From assembly GCA_907163375.1 (NCBI GenBank), contig CAJQUW010011512.1, positions 310,001 through 374,000 of the forward strand: a DNA stretch of 64,000 nucleotides, read 5' to 3'. Every line of letters starts with the position of its first letter. The first letter of the stretch is position 1. The position numbers and the translations under genes were made by a program. The stretch comes from Prostheceraeus crozeri. Its lineage: Eukaryota; Platyhelminthes; Polycladida; Euryleptidae. Below are positions 45,320-56,534 of this stretch, piece by piece. Below the pieces are notes generated by a model that saw nothing but the letters and a program-made list of their open reading frames with translations, ran no database searches and was not told the origin of the DNA.

Positions 45320-45421
45320 GATTGATCAAATTGACAAGCAAAAGATTTGCGGCTGGTAGGATTCGAACCTACGACCAAGGCTAACTAGACCTGTGCTCTA
45401 ACCAACTGAGCTACGAGCCAT
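45320..45421 (-). repeat. SINE-C, tRNA-derived SINE with very tRNA-like head
   Basis: The minus strand reads GGCTCGTAGCTCAGTTGG then TTAGAGC (a good D-arm and A box), and further on GTCGTAGGTTCGAATCCTAC (a perfect T-arm and B box). The acceptor stem does not pair (5' TGGCTCG against 3' CAGCCGC) and the anticodon stem is poor, so it is not a working tRNA gene. The segment after the tRNA part matches 34066-34152, which marks it as a SINE family. Confidence 0.7.
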
Positions 45422-45499
45422 TTACGCGACTGTTTCAATTGGCAGGATTGGCACATGTGATTTTTCACCTCTGTCCCTTTCGATGAGGTTGCTTGATAT

Positions 45500-45645
45500 A
45501 ATAAATAATAATAAAAATCTCTCAATAGATGTAACCACCGTGGGCCTTATCAGTCATGGGCAGGTTCGAACCAGCGACGTTGGAATTAGAGGACGTGCAA
45601 GCGCACCCTCCAGCCTAAAGGCCGCCGTACCATATGTTGAGAGCG
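45500..45645 (-). repeat. SINE-D, tRNA-derived repeat, copy 2
   Basis: The minus strand carries a B box within CGCTGGTTCGAACCTGCC. The flanking blocks match 35740-35890 (GATGTA-ACCACC and TTATCAGTCATGGGCAGG on +). The tRNA-like head toward 45640 is decayed (CCTCCAGCCTAAAGGCCGCC on +). Confidence 0.6.
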
Positions 45646-46732
45646 TGAATTAGCCAGGAAGGCACTGCTTTAACACAGGCAACCATTTAATGCCGCATTT
45701 GACATTGAGACACTTCACGCTAGCGCTGCTCATTACATCTTCTTTGACAACTTGTTTTGATATTTTCATGTGTTGACCAATTTATCATGTTGAAATTCGT
45801 TCGGTAGACGGAGTGTAACAAAGTGCTCTGAAGCATCTTGATCCAAAATTGATCTAAAATTGAGCATCTTGATCCAGCATGGGGAAAGTGACATTAAAGC
45901 TTCAATCATCACTGAGCCCCGTATGCCGTTGTACCCTGAGTGTTCTAGATGACGAAATGACGGCATTATGAAATGGTCGATAAGATCGATGATAAAGATA
46001 AACGATAAGGAAGATCGCGGTTTTGTCTTTATTAAGATTAAACCAGCGATATGATGACTTATGTAATCGTTATAATGACATATGTGGGCAACCTGCAACT
46101 TGACAATCAGGGATGAAATATCATGAAATTGAATTTGCAGTTAAATCAAAATTCAAGAAGTGGAGCAGGTCGCCACAGTTTTGATAAATATATAGAGTAA
46201 CAAGCCATAAAAGGTTAGCAACCACAGACTTATTTGCTTCATATGCTCAATTTCCTCGCGAATTCCTTAATTTAATTCAATTAAATCATTTATCTCAGGG
46301 ACAATCCTGTTCGCAGGAAGGAACAACTATTCACTTCAGAAAAAACATGTCTAGTTGTTGTGATGCGTACAATAGTAAGACATTGATGAATACAGAATTT
46401 CCCAATTGATAATTTTGCTATAAAACCAGTCACACCCATCGACAATTGGACATGCAAAAATATTGTAAAACTATTAGTCGCGAGCTGTGTTCGAGAAAAA
46501 AGATGATATCTCAGTTGCAACCTTGAGACTGGTCTGCCATTGCCATTTTCTTCAACTTAATTTTTACATGTTAAGACATGTAAAAGAAGTTGAACGTTCA
46601 GAAATGAACACTGATATCTGCGATTGCAAAATGGATACAAAGTCTATTTGACTTCGATCAGGATTGAAATTGTCATTCGCAATGTCACACCAAGAACTTC
46701 TCTCCATTGAGATAATGAGTGACATTGGCTTT
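45646..46732. other. Non-coding DNA, nothing firmly recognised
   Basis: A short duplicated phrase AGCATCTTGATCCA occurs at about 45832 and 45863. No exon or transposon was recognised. Confidence 0.45.
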
Positions 46733-46836
46733 GGTCACCGTGGCACAGTGGTTAAGTGCTTGGCTTAGCGATCTTTTGATCCACAGGTCGAGCCCCGAAA
46801 GTGTCATCGGAAGTCAGCAGGAAGGGCATCCGGAAT
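46733..46836 (+). repeat. SINE-A, 3'-truncated copy
   Basis: The head GTGGCACAGTGGTTAAGTGC and GGTCGAGCCCCGAAAGTGTC are intact, then GGAAGTCAGCAGGAAGGG and CATCCGGA, after which similarity stops. It has the same length class as 7973-8081. Confidence 0.85.
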
Positions 46837-47423
46837 TATCTTATGGATAGTCAACATTTCAAACCCATGCACCCATGCCGCCAAACACGATCACAGGTGG
46901 AGCCTTGTTGCGCAAGACTGGTGAAATGTGATTAAAAAAGCATAAAAAGAAAGTGAATATCAGCTGAAAACTTTAATCACAGTCAAATCGGACGAAAGAG
47001 AAAATAGCGAGGAATAACACCCTAATACAAAATATTCATTCTTTCAATGCACACAATTTATATCAAAGAACGAAATATAATATGATCATGAACGCAGCTT
47101 TTGGGACTTGATTTTCAGCGTTTATATTCATTTGACTAAAGCTGACTTCACAATTGTGAATTTGTGTTTCAGCTCATTATTTGATGTTCTAAATTGGAAC
47201 ATTTTCGTTTCGCTATTCATAAATAAGATGCCAATTATGTTAGTATGAAAGATATTGAGAGGCACAAATTGATTTAAAGAAATAGTTTTCTTCTCTTAAA
47301 TGTTGACAGCAAAGAAGACCTTCATATGAAATTATATTATGATCTTGTATTATCACATCATCATAAATTACACTGAAATGCGATTTTAGCACCATTTGAG
47401 CTGAACTAAAAGTTTGAATTGTT
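46837..47423. other. Non-coding DNA, nothing recognised
   Basis: AT-rich, with no exon or repeat seen. Confidence 0.5.
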
Positions 47424-47436
47424 TGACCTTTGACCT
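47424..47436. promoter_or_regulatory. Perfect DR1 nuclear-receptor-type element, site 1
   Basis: TGACCTTTGACCT is a direct repeat of TGACCT with a 1-bp spacer (AGGTCAAAGGTCA on the minus strand). This is the DR1 sequence bound by HNF4/RXR-class receptors in animals. A second identical site lies at 47598-47610. Sequence alone cannot show use. Confidence 0.45.
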
Positions 47437-47597
47437 CATCTAATACAATGATGTAATCTCAGAGCGATTAATAAATCATCGTTTTATTTAACCACCTTAA
47501 CCAGATCTTTCGATTACTGTGTGGTTTATTATTTTTTGTTGTCATTTTCCATTTCAAAAAAAGATCTAATGGAAATTTGTTGAAAATTGGCGGTCTT

Positions 47598-47610
47598 TGA
47601 CCTTTGACCT
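47598..47610. promoter_or_regulatory. Perfect DR1 nuclear-receptor-type element, site 2
   Basis: It has the same 13-mer TGACCTTTGACCT as at 47424, 174 bp away in the same orientation. It is followed by a third half-site-like tcacct (47611-47616). A further gatgacctgag lies at about 47626-47636. Confidence 0.45.
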
Positions 47611-47845
47611 TCACCTCAATTCAGGGATGACCTGAGAAATAAAACTGAATCTGTTTTTCTGAATCCCCTTTCAATGCCTATTCGATTGATGTGTGGTTTG
47701 GCAAAATTGGTGCAATAGTTTGGGAGATCAACAGGGGGGCAAACTTCGATTAACCGTCGGATACTGGTCGAATATATCTCTGGTTAACGGGCAGTTAGGG
47801 ATAAAAATCCCACCGTTGCAGTTGGGAATGGATAAAGATCTCGCG

Positions 47846-48048
47846 ATTTCACGGTTGATCATGTCTACGGAATGCCATAAATGCTACTTCGGTGCCATAA
47901 ATGACCGAACGAAGACATGTGAAAGCGAATATTCCATCAAGGAAAATGTCAGTTTAGTGTACTTAAAAGTTAATAATACAAAATAATGAATATATATTAT
48001 ATATATATATACATTTATACAATAGTTAGTAATGTTAGTCCTAAAAAG
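47846..48048 (+). repeat. Repeat A, copy 1
   Basis: It shares with 48433-48670 the start TTTCACGGTTGATCATGT, the middle CATAAATGACCGAAC, ATTCCATCAAGGAAAATGTC and the end AATGTTAGTCCTAAAAAG. A short TA-rich microsatellite lies inside (about 47990-48012). Repeat B begins right at its end. Confidence 0.75.
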
Positions 48049-48429
48049 TCCATATATCAAATCTATAAGAATGCGGACACATTTGCCATTCAACTAAAGG
48101 CTAACTGCTAAAAATCATTTCAACACCGTGTAGAAAAACATACGTCAATGTCAGACATTGACAACGTCGTCCAAACCCTCATTGAGGGAGTTGTTACGCT
48201 ACAGGCTAGCATATTACAGTTTGCTCTACAATCGTCACAAGAAATGTCGGTAATATGCATTAAGAATCGTTTTTGTAAGACAATAGTGATTCAAGCCAAG
48301 TTGAATCAAGTACAGTTGTATCAAACATGGCCTTGTTTAGCGTCTTTGAGTTCCCTGGCGAAGCTGGACAGTTGATGGCTCCTCTCCAGCCGTTTCGGTC
48401 CAAGGCAACACTTCGGTCTTCCTGCTGTC
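48047..48429 (+). repeat. Repeat B, copy 2, sandwiched between two repeat A copies
   Basis: It aligns with 43874-44251. The open frame from 48148 begins MSDIDNVVQTLIEGVVTL and ends after 75 codons by frame change relative to copy 1. The unit sits between repeat A copies in the order A-B-A, like an internal segment between short direct terminal repeats. Confidence 0.75.
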
Positions 48430-48432
48430 GTG

Positions 48433-48670
48433 GTTTCACGGTTGATCATGTTTACGGAAGTTTGGTGTAGTCCGATGCGGTTTAGAAATTGATTTAACCG
48501 TAAATCATTACTTCGATGTCATAAATGACCGAACCAAGACATGTGAAAACGAATATTCCATCAAGGAAAATGTCAGTTTACTGTACTTAAAAGATGATAA
48601 TACAAAATAATGAATATATATGGTATGTATATATATTTATACAATAGTCAGTAATGTTAGTCCTAAAAAG
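48433..48670 (+). repeat. Repeat A, copy 2 (35 bp longer)
   Basis: It has the same unit as 47846-48048 with extra sequence near 48455-48505 (TTTGGTGTAGTCCGATGCGG). It follows repeat B directly. Confidence 0.72.
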
Positions 48671-48968
48671 GACGGATAGGCGTTCATGCGTTCAACGGTT
48701 AAGATACTTGCACACTGCTACGTATAAAAAAACATACATGCAGAAAATTAAACATTAGGCGCACAGAACAGTAAAACTACATGTAAATATACAAGAAACA
48801 TGTGAACAGTCCAGAAGGCCAACAAAAATCAAAAAGAAGGGGCTCATCAGCAAGATGGCCAGTTAGGTCGCGTTTCGGGTCCTTTAACATCTTGTAAGCT
48901 CAAAGCTTAGCTGGCGGACCCCTGCGAAATGGCGGACCGCATACACAGTAACACTATCGATAACAAAT

Positions 48969-49292
48969 TTAGCAAAGCCACACAGGATAGACAACCCCTT
49001 GGCAGAATGTAGACCAAACTTGAATAAAACCAAAAATATGCATATTTAATGATCTCTCCATACACTTGATGAGTTTACAAGCTTTATAACCACGCTTCAC
49101 GAGAATATCAAAAGTACTTTTGACTTTAGCAATGGCATGCTGTAGGTGAGAACAAAGTCTTACATAGCTTAAAACTTGATTGGCCAATACATTCGCACCG
49201 ATATGAAGAGGAAGAAGACTTTCCGGAAAAGTAAATATTATAACATTAGCAGAAAATTGTTCCACTTTATGAAAAACTGTGCAATCCATCAT
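48969..49292 (-). pseudogene. Possible retroelement protein fragment (tentative)
   Basis: A 107-codon minus-strand frame contains VLSYVRLCSHLQHAIAKVK and then ILVKRGYKACKLIKCMERSL. The Y.R.CS ... L..RGY...KL......L pattern resembles the segment after the RT fingers/palm in some Penelope- or other RT-like proteins. I could not find further conserved blocks next to it, and it may be chance. No catalytic motif is visible. Confidence 0.3.
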
Positions 49293-51017
49293 GATTAACG
49301 TTCAACTTAACATCAAGGTATTGAGCGGAAGTGTTATTGATATTTTCTGAATTCCATGAATATTTCACAACTAGACGTCAAGGTTGCCATAACCTTCTTG
49401 TTGCTGTGCTCACGAAAAATAATTGTTAGTCTCCATTTCACTGCAGGAGATGTATATCAGTAGTGAAATCATAGTATCCATGTACTTGAGGTCTTCAGCA
49501 ATGCGAACTCATTTGCTGGAAGCAGTCAGAGTCGAACAGATGTTTATCAAGCGCTTCAACGTCCTCTGCGTGTGACAATTGCGAAAATACTTTCGCCTAG
49601 TCATTATCATCTATAATCTGCACTGTGCTGTTTCTACTTTCTCAAAGCTAGTCTACTTCTCATTTCGTGTGCTGGTTGTGTGATACATAGTTGCCACATT
49701 TATAATGATTTAAATCATTTGAACTCGGCATCTAAGATATTAATCGTGAAAATAATGGACATTTTACGAAGAGTTCGTGACAATCGAAAGTCGAAAAACA
49801 CGAAGGAACAATTTTACGATCTTCACTTGATGTACTATGTTGTATGTTTGTTGGAGCAATTATTCTTTCTGATTCTTGATTAAGATTCACAGGAAAGCTC
49901 TTGCAGAGAACTGCAGCATCTCGAATCAGCTGAATATTTAGCTTAGGCTACAGTACAGAAGAGCAGGAGATAGTCTTGTCTCTTAAGAATATGTGATTAT
50001 GCGGAAGATGTTTCAATAACCAAATTATCGAATGAACATAACAAAGAATAATCTGCAACAATCACATTTGATTTCGCTTCTACGAGTTTTTTCTCACATG
50101 TTTAAATTACAAGGCTCCGAATCATGGTCGGAGCTTTCGATGTGATGACATGCTAGATCATCAACACATTGAATAGCATGATAAAATCTGTGAATGCGAA
50201 GCATTTGTTTCATAGCCGAGTGGTTACGAAAATGAAAACATTGTACTTCATGATACCGCGTTTCTTTTATTCATTTACAATCGCCAATTTTCAAGTGCGG
50301 TGCTTATTATGGATCGACGTTTATTGATATTTTCCTACGATTTTCCACTTGTGAGATTTTTCCAAATTGAATGACTACAATAATTGCTGTCACATGATCT
50401 TTACTGCATTGTCGACAAGGCGTGCTGGTTTCGATGCTGATTGAGCACAGTTTGAGACTTATTTCTTGGAAATACAGTAGTCGTATACTCTTTCTTAGCC
50501 ATAGTCACTTGAAGGCCGGACTCACACAGAATTTGTGCATGGCAAGTCATTACATGACTCAGTGCTAAGCGGTACGGGAAGCTCTACATGTACACGCATA
50601 AGTTCCGAATCTCATATCGATGACAACATAAAATAAGATAAATTAATTGGAGTGCTAGGTTGAGTGCGCACTCTTATTATGTGACTTCTTCATCAGATTA
50701 CAGTGCAATATCATAAAGCATACCAGTGAAGCCTGATAACCATATCCTTGTTTTTTTGCTCAATGGACTATATGTGGTCTACATTTAGTCATTATTTTCT
50801 AGCTTTCTTGATATCAGAGGTGGGGTGTATATTAAAAGGTCGACCTCTCAGCTACGGCGCCTAGTAGGGGGCGGTGTTTATTAACGGAAATACTTACATT
50901 TGAATCTGAATTAAGTTGTTCACGACAAAGTTATAAAGCATGAAATGACTATATGCTATATTTCTATCCATATGCCACACAAATTGAAGCATAAGATCAG
51001 CTACAGATTACATAATA
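49293..51017. other. Non-coding DNA, nothing recognised
   Basis: AT-rich; the last part leads into the (TAA)n/(ATT)n tail of the LINE fragment at 51018. Confidence 0.5.
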
Positions 51018-51450
51018 ATAATAAATTCTTTATTGGTATACAAAAGGCGGTTCGCGCATTACATAGAATTCAGACCAAGATATTGTGAGGAAAGTTTGAA
51101 AGTTAACGGCAAAATCTAATGAAAGAATTAGCAAGACGTTTGGTAAACGTTCGCGGTTTCCTGAGCGGACAGGAGTTACGTGATGTAGGATGCCTTTTGT
51201 CGAACAATGCTTCTAATGGATAGTTTTGACTGGAGGCAATCTTGCTGAAGAGTTTATTGCATATTCGATCCCCAGTTGTGATGTCATTCTCGGGCATCGA
51301 GGAAGACCCGGTCATAATCCTGTATGCCCTCCTTTCGACACGCAAAATAGACGGTTCAGGTGACGCTTGCTGGCATTCGCAAAACACGGGAAGGCATTGG
51401 TCAGAATTGAGCGGATTAGGGAATTGTATTCATGTATTAGGATGTCGCGT
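51018..51450 (-). pseudogene. LINE (CR1/L2-like) 3' end with C-terminal coding and short ATT tail
   Basis: The minus strand reads LIRSILTNAFPCFANAS, then, after a frame change, ILRVERRAYRIMTGSSSMPE, ICNKLFSKIASSQNYPLEAL and RLANSFIRFCR. This is the classic C-terminal block order of CR1/L2-like LINEs (..E..Q.RA.RII.., ..L...LF..I......LL.., ..R..NSF.P). It ends with a short 3' UTR and AATAAAGAATTTATTATTAT on the minus strand, a microsatellite-like tail as in that LINE group. It is 5'-truncated and has at least one frameshift, but the 3' end is intact. 40611-40820 may be the segment just downstream in a related element. Confidence 0.85.
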
Positions 51451-52534
51451 CTGCACTCTCACATTCCATGTATTACTACAAGGTACTTTATTTATTTCAT
51501 AAAGATGTCTGCCTACCTGAAGTTGCTTTTTTGACGAATAGCTGATTATCGATAGTTAACGGATTATAGGCATGAGGATTACGGTCATGAGCTACCAGCG
51601 CTCATAAAGTTGCTGTGATAATATTTTCAAGCTTTCTTTTAAGATTTATTGTTCTTTTGCTATTAATAAATTAACTAATTCAAGACACTACGAGGAGGAG
51701 TATCGGTGGATGGAACGATAAATCAAATGTGACCTTCTGCGTCAATTTTTAAGGTGTCTCAGATGAGAAATGAAGAGATATCAATAAACGAGATGATAAA
51801 ACTTACAAATAAATCAAATCTGACAGTTAGTAGCAATTGCTGACACTGATGAGCTTTAATTCTTCAGTCCCCTTCCTGATGTTAAAATATGACACCTAAA
51901 AGTTGAAGTGTTGTTGTGACTATCGCTTTTATTTTTTGATTTATCAAATTTAGCATTAATCTCCATGATAATCGTCCATGCTCCTTTAAGGCTACTCAGT
52001 GAGATGATCGTGTCCTGACCGAATTTAAAGACCAAAACTAAGATTTTCGATGTGGAAAAGCGATAGGAAGGCAATTATTTCATCGTTAATTAATATTTGA
52101 TAATTATTATAGGCCCAGTATCTTAACTTGACTTAATTTTGAAGCCTAGAATTATAATTCTCACTGTATGAGCAAATAGTCCACTTAGATATTACAGCGG
52201 GCATGTGCCCTAACAGGACGTTGATGGTGTAAAATGCCCATGATATGAAATTGTTTCTTCGATTGTCTTACGGAAGTGAGCCTAAATTACACCATTTTAA
52301 CTATGTCGAAATGTCGAAAGAGAGATTGAACAAATTCATGTGATGCATCGGATGGACATGTCTCGCTGCATGGAAGTGGTCTGTTTTGTATAGCACCCGT
52401 CTGTGTATTTATAGTCTGTGAATAGATGGGATCACAGGGTTTTGTTTACATTTAATGACCATTATTATGACTGATTCTCTTCTTAATCAATGGTCGTGAT
52501 TTCACTAACTTGCCAATCGCAAAGCTCATATTGA
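51451..52534. other. Non-coding DNA, nothing recognised
   Basis: AT-rich, with no exon or repeat seen. Confidence 0.5.
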
Positions 52535-52700
52535 CCCAGGCATGGCTGCAACTTTAAGCAAGGAGTTGTCTCCCTAGGCGATGTTGAGAGATGTAAACTA
52601 GGCCTGCTGATGATTCCTGATGTTGGATGAAATAGCAGCCACTCATGTTTGTTTCCATATTTAAACTGATGAGGATGCAACTCAATATTTAATTATTCAT
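52535..52700 (+). repeat. Dispersed repeat family F, copy
   Basis: It carries CATGGCTGCAACTTTAAGCA, GATGTTGAGAG, CCTGCTGATGATTCCTGATG then TTGGATGAAATAGCAGCC, and GAGGATGCAACTCAATATTT. It is the best-preserved copy for the left half of the family. Confidence 0.7.
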
Positions 52701-54590
52701 TTACATCGTTTTCTGAACTTAATAGATCTATGTAATGAAGTTGACTGCATAGAATGCTGGCTAACTAATTTCATCGTTGCCATTGTCATGTTACCAAGCT
52801 CACCAAGGCTTGAAACAGGCCTAGATGTCAAGGACTTGGAATATTAATTGTTTCATGCTTCCACAGAGAAGAGATCTTCCGGAATACTGGATATCTACGT
52901 CGTAAGTCGACGAATTCGGACCCCTCCACTGCATGTATTTCCTGATTTTTTCTTATTCACATCCCAGTCTTGCACCGATCAAGATCCAAAGGAATTTGAA
53001 AAGCAGTGGATCAATTTATTGTTTTAAGAGCGGGCTGAAATATTTAAAATCCATGGAATTTTCACCATTGTACAAAAATTCAGTTCTAAGTTTTCGTCAA
53101 TGTGGAAATACTCGAAATATTCTCAGTTTTCCTAGGAACGTTGAAATGAAGCAAGCAGCTTGTGTCGATGACATTTTCCTAACCCCTTGAAGAGATTCTG
53201 ATTGTCGTAGAAACAAACTTGAACAAATATTTGATGAAAATTCGAGTGTATGCGCGCACCTTAGCTGTGTGAGGTTTTTGTAGTGCATTGATTAAAATAT
53301 TCTCGACAAAGTTTGATGTGTACTCGGTTGATTAATTGCTTACTACATCAATGCTTTCTTTGTATTATTTTTGTTTTCACTCTTAAGATAGAGAGAATTT
53401 GATGTGTTTGTTGAAGTGTATACAGAATGATTGCGACCTCCTTATCGTTTCTAAAGGTTAAATGAGGAAAGATTGTTTCAATGAAGTGAAAAGTTGAATT
53501 GAAGAAAAAAAATTGAAGAGTCTTAAAGATAAACTAGGGTGACACATGGCCATTTAACATGGCTTGTTCTGAAATCATTTTAAAAGCACTTTTTCCGCGC
53601 GTTTTTAATCACATCGCGTTAAAATCAGATGTCTTCACATATTTTTGGGTTTTTCAACATTATGACATGCACTATAGGGCCTGTATGCAGACACTAATGA
53701 ATAATTGTTTCAATATCATATCACCCACTCTCATGCATCTACATCGGTGGCGTTTGGTTGCCTGCATTTGATCGCCCCTAATTCAAAAACTACTTGTCCG
53801 ATTTGCACAAATTTTGGGCATGTGGGTAGAATATATCCTCACTTGCGAGTGCCTGAAGTTTTGTGACGATTGCTTCACTTCTACGGATTTTAGTTTGAAA
53901 ACGTGGGGTGAGATAACCCATAAGTACCAAAAAATCCGAAAATCGAGCATTGGATTCATGTTTGCCCACCTTAATAAATATCCTTAAAATAAAGTGAAAT
54001 TAAATTAATAAAATATCCTGCATTTAAGAGGAAGATGGAAAGATGTTCCAAAACACGAGTGGTGGATAGAAGAGAAGAGGGGGCGGTGTAGCGCTGGGAA
54101 AAGCATGGGAACGGAGTGGGAACTGGAAGATCAGAATGAGATGGGACAGTAAGTACAGAAATTGTGGAAATGAGGTCGGTGAGGTAGAACAGTACAGTCA
54201 TGAAGACACTAAAATACGAAAATGTCCAATCAATACGTATTGCCTAATGCTATGATAAAACAATAACTCAGAATATCACGAAGAAATTGATTTGACTTCG
54301 ACAAGTGCGAATCCGTTTAAGTAATACAATATGAACATGCAAAATCGTATGAAGCTGCATGTTATTCACATTAAAGGTGGGCATTCAAGTATTTCCATTC
54401 TACTGACTCATTACTTTTTACTTTTCTCGTAGAAGAGACTATAGACTCAGTGATGGTAGATGTGTTTGAACTTTTAGACCGGTTTCTTTATTTTTTCATA
54501 AGATTACAAGAATGGCTGGGCTTACGTATTATAATATCACATGTTATGTAACATATTAGTGGCTGGGGGAGGGTGAGGGGTCTTAGATTT
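52701..54590. other. Non-coding DNA, nothing recognised
   Basis: About 1.9 kb of AT-rich sequence. Frames at 52933-53190 and 53971-54201 lack domains or splice context. Confidence 0.5.
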
Positions 54591-54731
54591 TGCTGACATC
54601 GTCAGAATTTGCTGAAGCGGTGTCTAGCTAAAGTCCAGATCCAGATGCCCTTCCTTCCGACATCCGATGCCTCTTTCGTGTGACACAAGTCCACATGACT
54701 AAGCACTTAATCACTGTATCACGGAGACCAC
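54591..54731 (-). repeat. SINE-A, reverse, strongly diverged
   Basis: It is recognised from TGCTGACATCGTCAGAATTT, CCAGATGCCCTTCCTTCCGA and CACTGTATCACGGAGACC (head). The B box is mutated beyond the core. It is one of the oldest-looking copies. Confidence 0.7.
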
Positions 54732-55375
54732 CAGTAAGCCTACTCATATCAATATCAACAGCAATCAAATAAACTCATGCGGCATAAAAGCGATAACTGA
54801 ATAGTTCTGAGATACGTAAATTACAGGAATATCAGTATTTCTGCTACCGCTTTCAACCAATAAAATACACATTGATGGAATGAGTGATCGAAGTTTTGTG
54901 AAATATTAAGTATTATATTAAAGTATTTATCATTTGATTTACTCTTAGGTTTGCACCACTTATTATAGATATTGATAGAAATTAATATAGAATTATAGAT
55001 AGATATTAAGAGAGAGACATTCTCTACACGTTCATTACCAATATTAATTAAGAATCTGGCAAGTCTTGTTGATACTTCGGAGGACGATTTCGATATGTCC
55101 TTGAGGTCTTATGTCAAGAGCAGAAAAGTTTCTACTTCCTGAAAAACCATGGAAACTACCTCCGGCTATCACGCTCAAATATCTCGTTATCCAAGATCTC
55201 CTATTGCAGATATTGTTCCCAACTTTCACTGAAGGTTAAATCCCAAATACTTTTCTGAAAATTATAAATACAGAAATCATTGAAGGTACGGATGACACCT
55301 TGTCATTGGAGCCGCTGCAAATAATGATCAGCTAAAAATTCGTATATGTTCCTTGTTTAGACTCATAGGCACATT
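54732..55375. other. Non-coding DNA, nothing recognised
   Basis: AT-rich, with a run of TAGATA-like repetition near 54965-55005. No exon was seen. Confidence 0.5.
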
Positions 55376-55515
55376 CACCACTTCTCTTCCATGTGGCCGA
55401 GCTCCATATATCATACTCTCATTCTTTAGTGCTGAGTAATTGGGAAGTATGCATGTAGTGCCTATTTTTGAAGTCTCAGCTTTGCCCTTGCCTAGATTAG
55501 AACCAATTGGCTCAA
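55376..55515 (-). repeat. SINE-B, copy lacking most of the tRNA head
   Basis: CTTCCATGTGGCCGAGCTCC, TTTAGTGCTGAGTAATTGGG and CCTATTTTTGAAGTCTCAG match the family body. The minus strand still shows a B-box-like GGTTCTAATC (55490-55503), but the A-box part is missing. Confidence 0.68.
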
Positions 55516-56386
55516 ATTAGTTCAAACCATTGGTTTTCTTTGATTGTGGAACTGAAATGACGGACGCATGGCTGAAGGTTTTGACTTAGTAGAAAAGTTT
55601 CGACAACAAAATTGATGTTTTTTCTTAGTGGCTGGAGTTTGATTTCCGAAGCCAAGTTAATTTTCAACCCTACAGTCTGCTGAGTTCATGTATTGACCCT
55701 TTCTTGTGCGTCACAGATGGTTGATGTCATTGTGGTTATTAAGTACTCGCGGTACGTGTTTCTGTTAACGCAGTTGGTGAATTCTGTGCAGGAATATTAG
55801 AGTCCAGTACACTTCGCATCAAGCAGCAAAGAGTGAGCAGCTTTTTTGTACAATTTTTCAGTCAATTTTGGATTTCATCCACAGCGAAAATCCGATGAAT
55901 TATTTGCTTACAAGACATGACTCAATATAATAATTGACCACATATTAATCAATGTTGAATGGCGAAAGCTACAAGCTTATACAGTGTAACATATTACATG
56001 TAGATGCTGCTGCACTATTAAGTTGTTACTTCTGTAATTTGAAGTCATAACAGCAATTGGATTAAGATTGCGGCAGATGGCCAATTAGTAAATTGATAAC
56101 ATCAAATCGCACTTTTACATTCAAAATATTCTCTGACAAGGAAACTGATCAGCTTGGACAAAATTCCACAGAGTACGATGGGGTGTGACCTACTGTTCTT
56201 CAAAACGCCCATCTTATTAAAATCCACCACTCCTTTTCCCAGATGTTTGCATCTGAATTAGTGAACTTTTTACACCATTCTTCAAGGCTTAAATGCCGCA
56301 ACCATATTAAAAATAGAGGAAACGGGCTGTCTATCTGACGCAGCGCGGCTTTCATTTGGTTACCGATACTATTTCAATAGTCTAGT
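55516..56386. other. Non-coding DNA, nothing recognised
   Basis: AT-rich, with no exon or repeat recognised. Confidence 0.5.
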
Positions 56387-56534
56387 GGTCTCCATGGCAC
56401 AATGGCTACGTGCATAGCTTAGCGATCCTTTAGTTTAGAGTTCGAGTTTAGAATGTGTAATTGGAAGTCGACATGAAGGACATCTGTGTCAGCACCGTCC
56501 GATCCGTCAGTGTGGCAGTAGTGACGCTAAAGCT
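56387..56534 (+). repeat. SINE-A, diverged, internal deletion
   Basis: Head GGTCTCCATGGCACAATGGC and tail GTGTGGCAGTAGTGACGCTA are present. Between them the CATCCGGACTAAAAG to CAGATAAAAGTCTG segment is deleted, joining ACATGAAGGACATCTG directly to TGTCAGCACCGTCC. Confidence 0.78.

Noticed and set aside
45349-45421. A tRNA gene on the minus strand
   Set aside because: D-arm and T-arm are good, but the acceptor stem does not pair and the anticodon stem is poor. A second copy shares its non-tRNA flank, so it is a SINE head.
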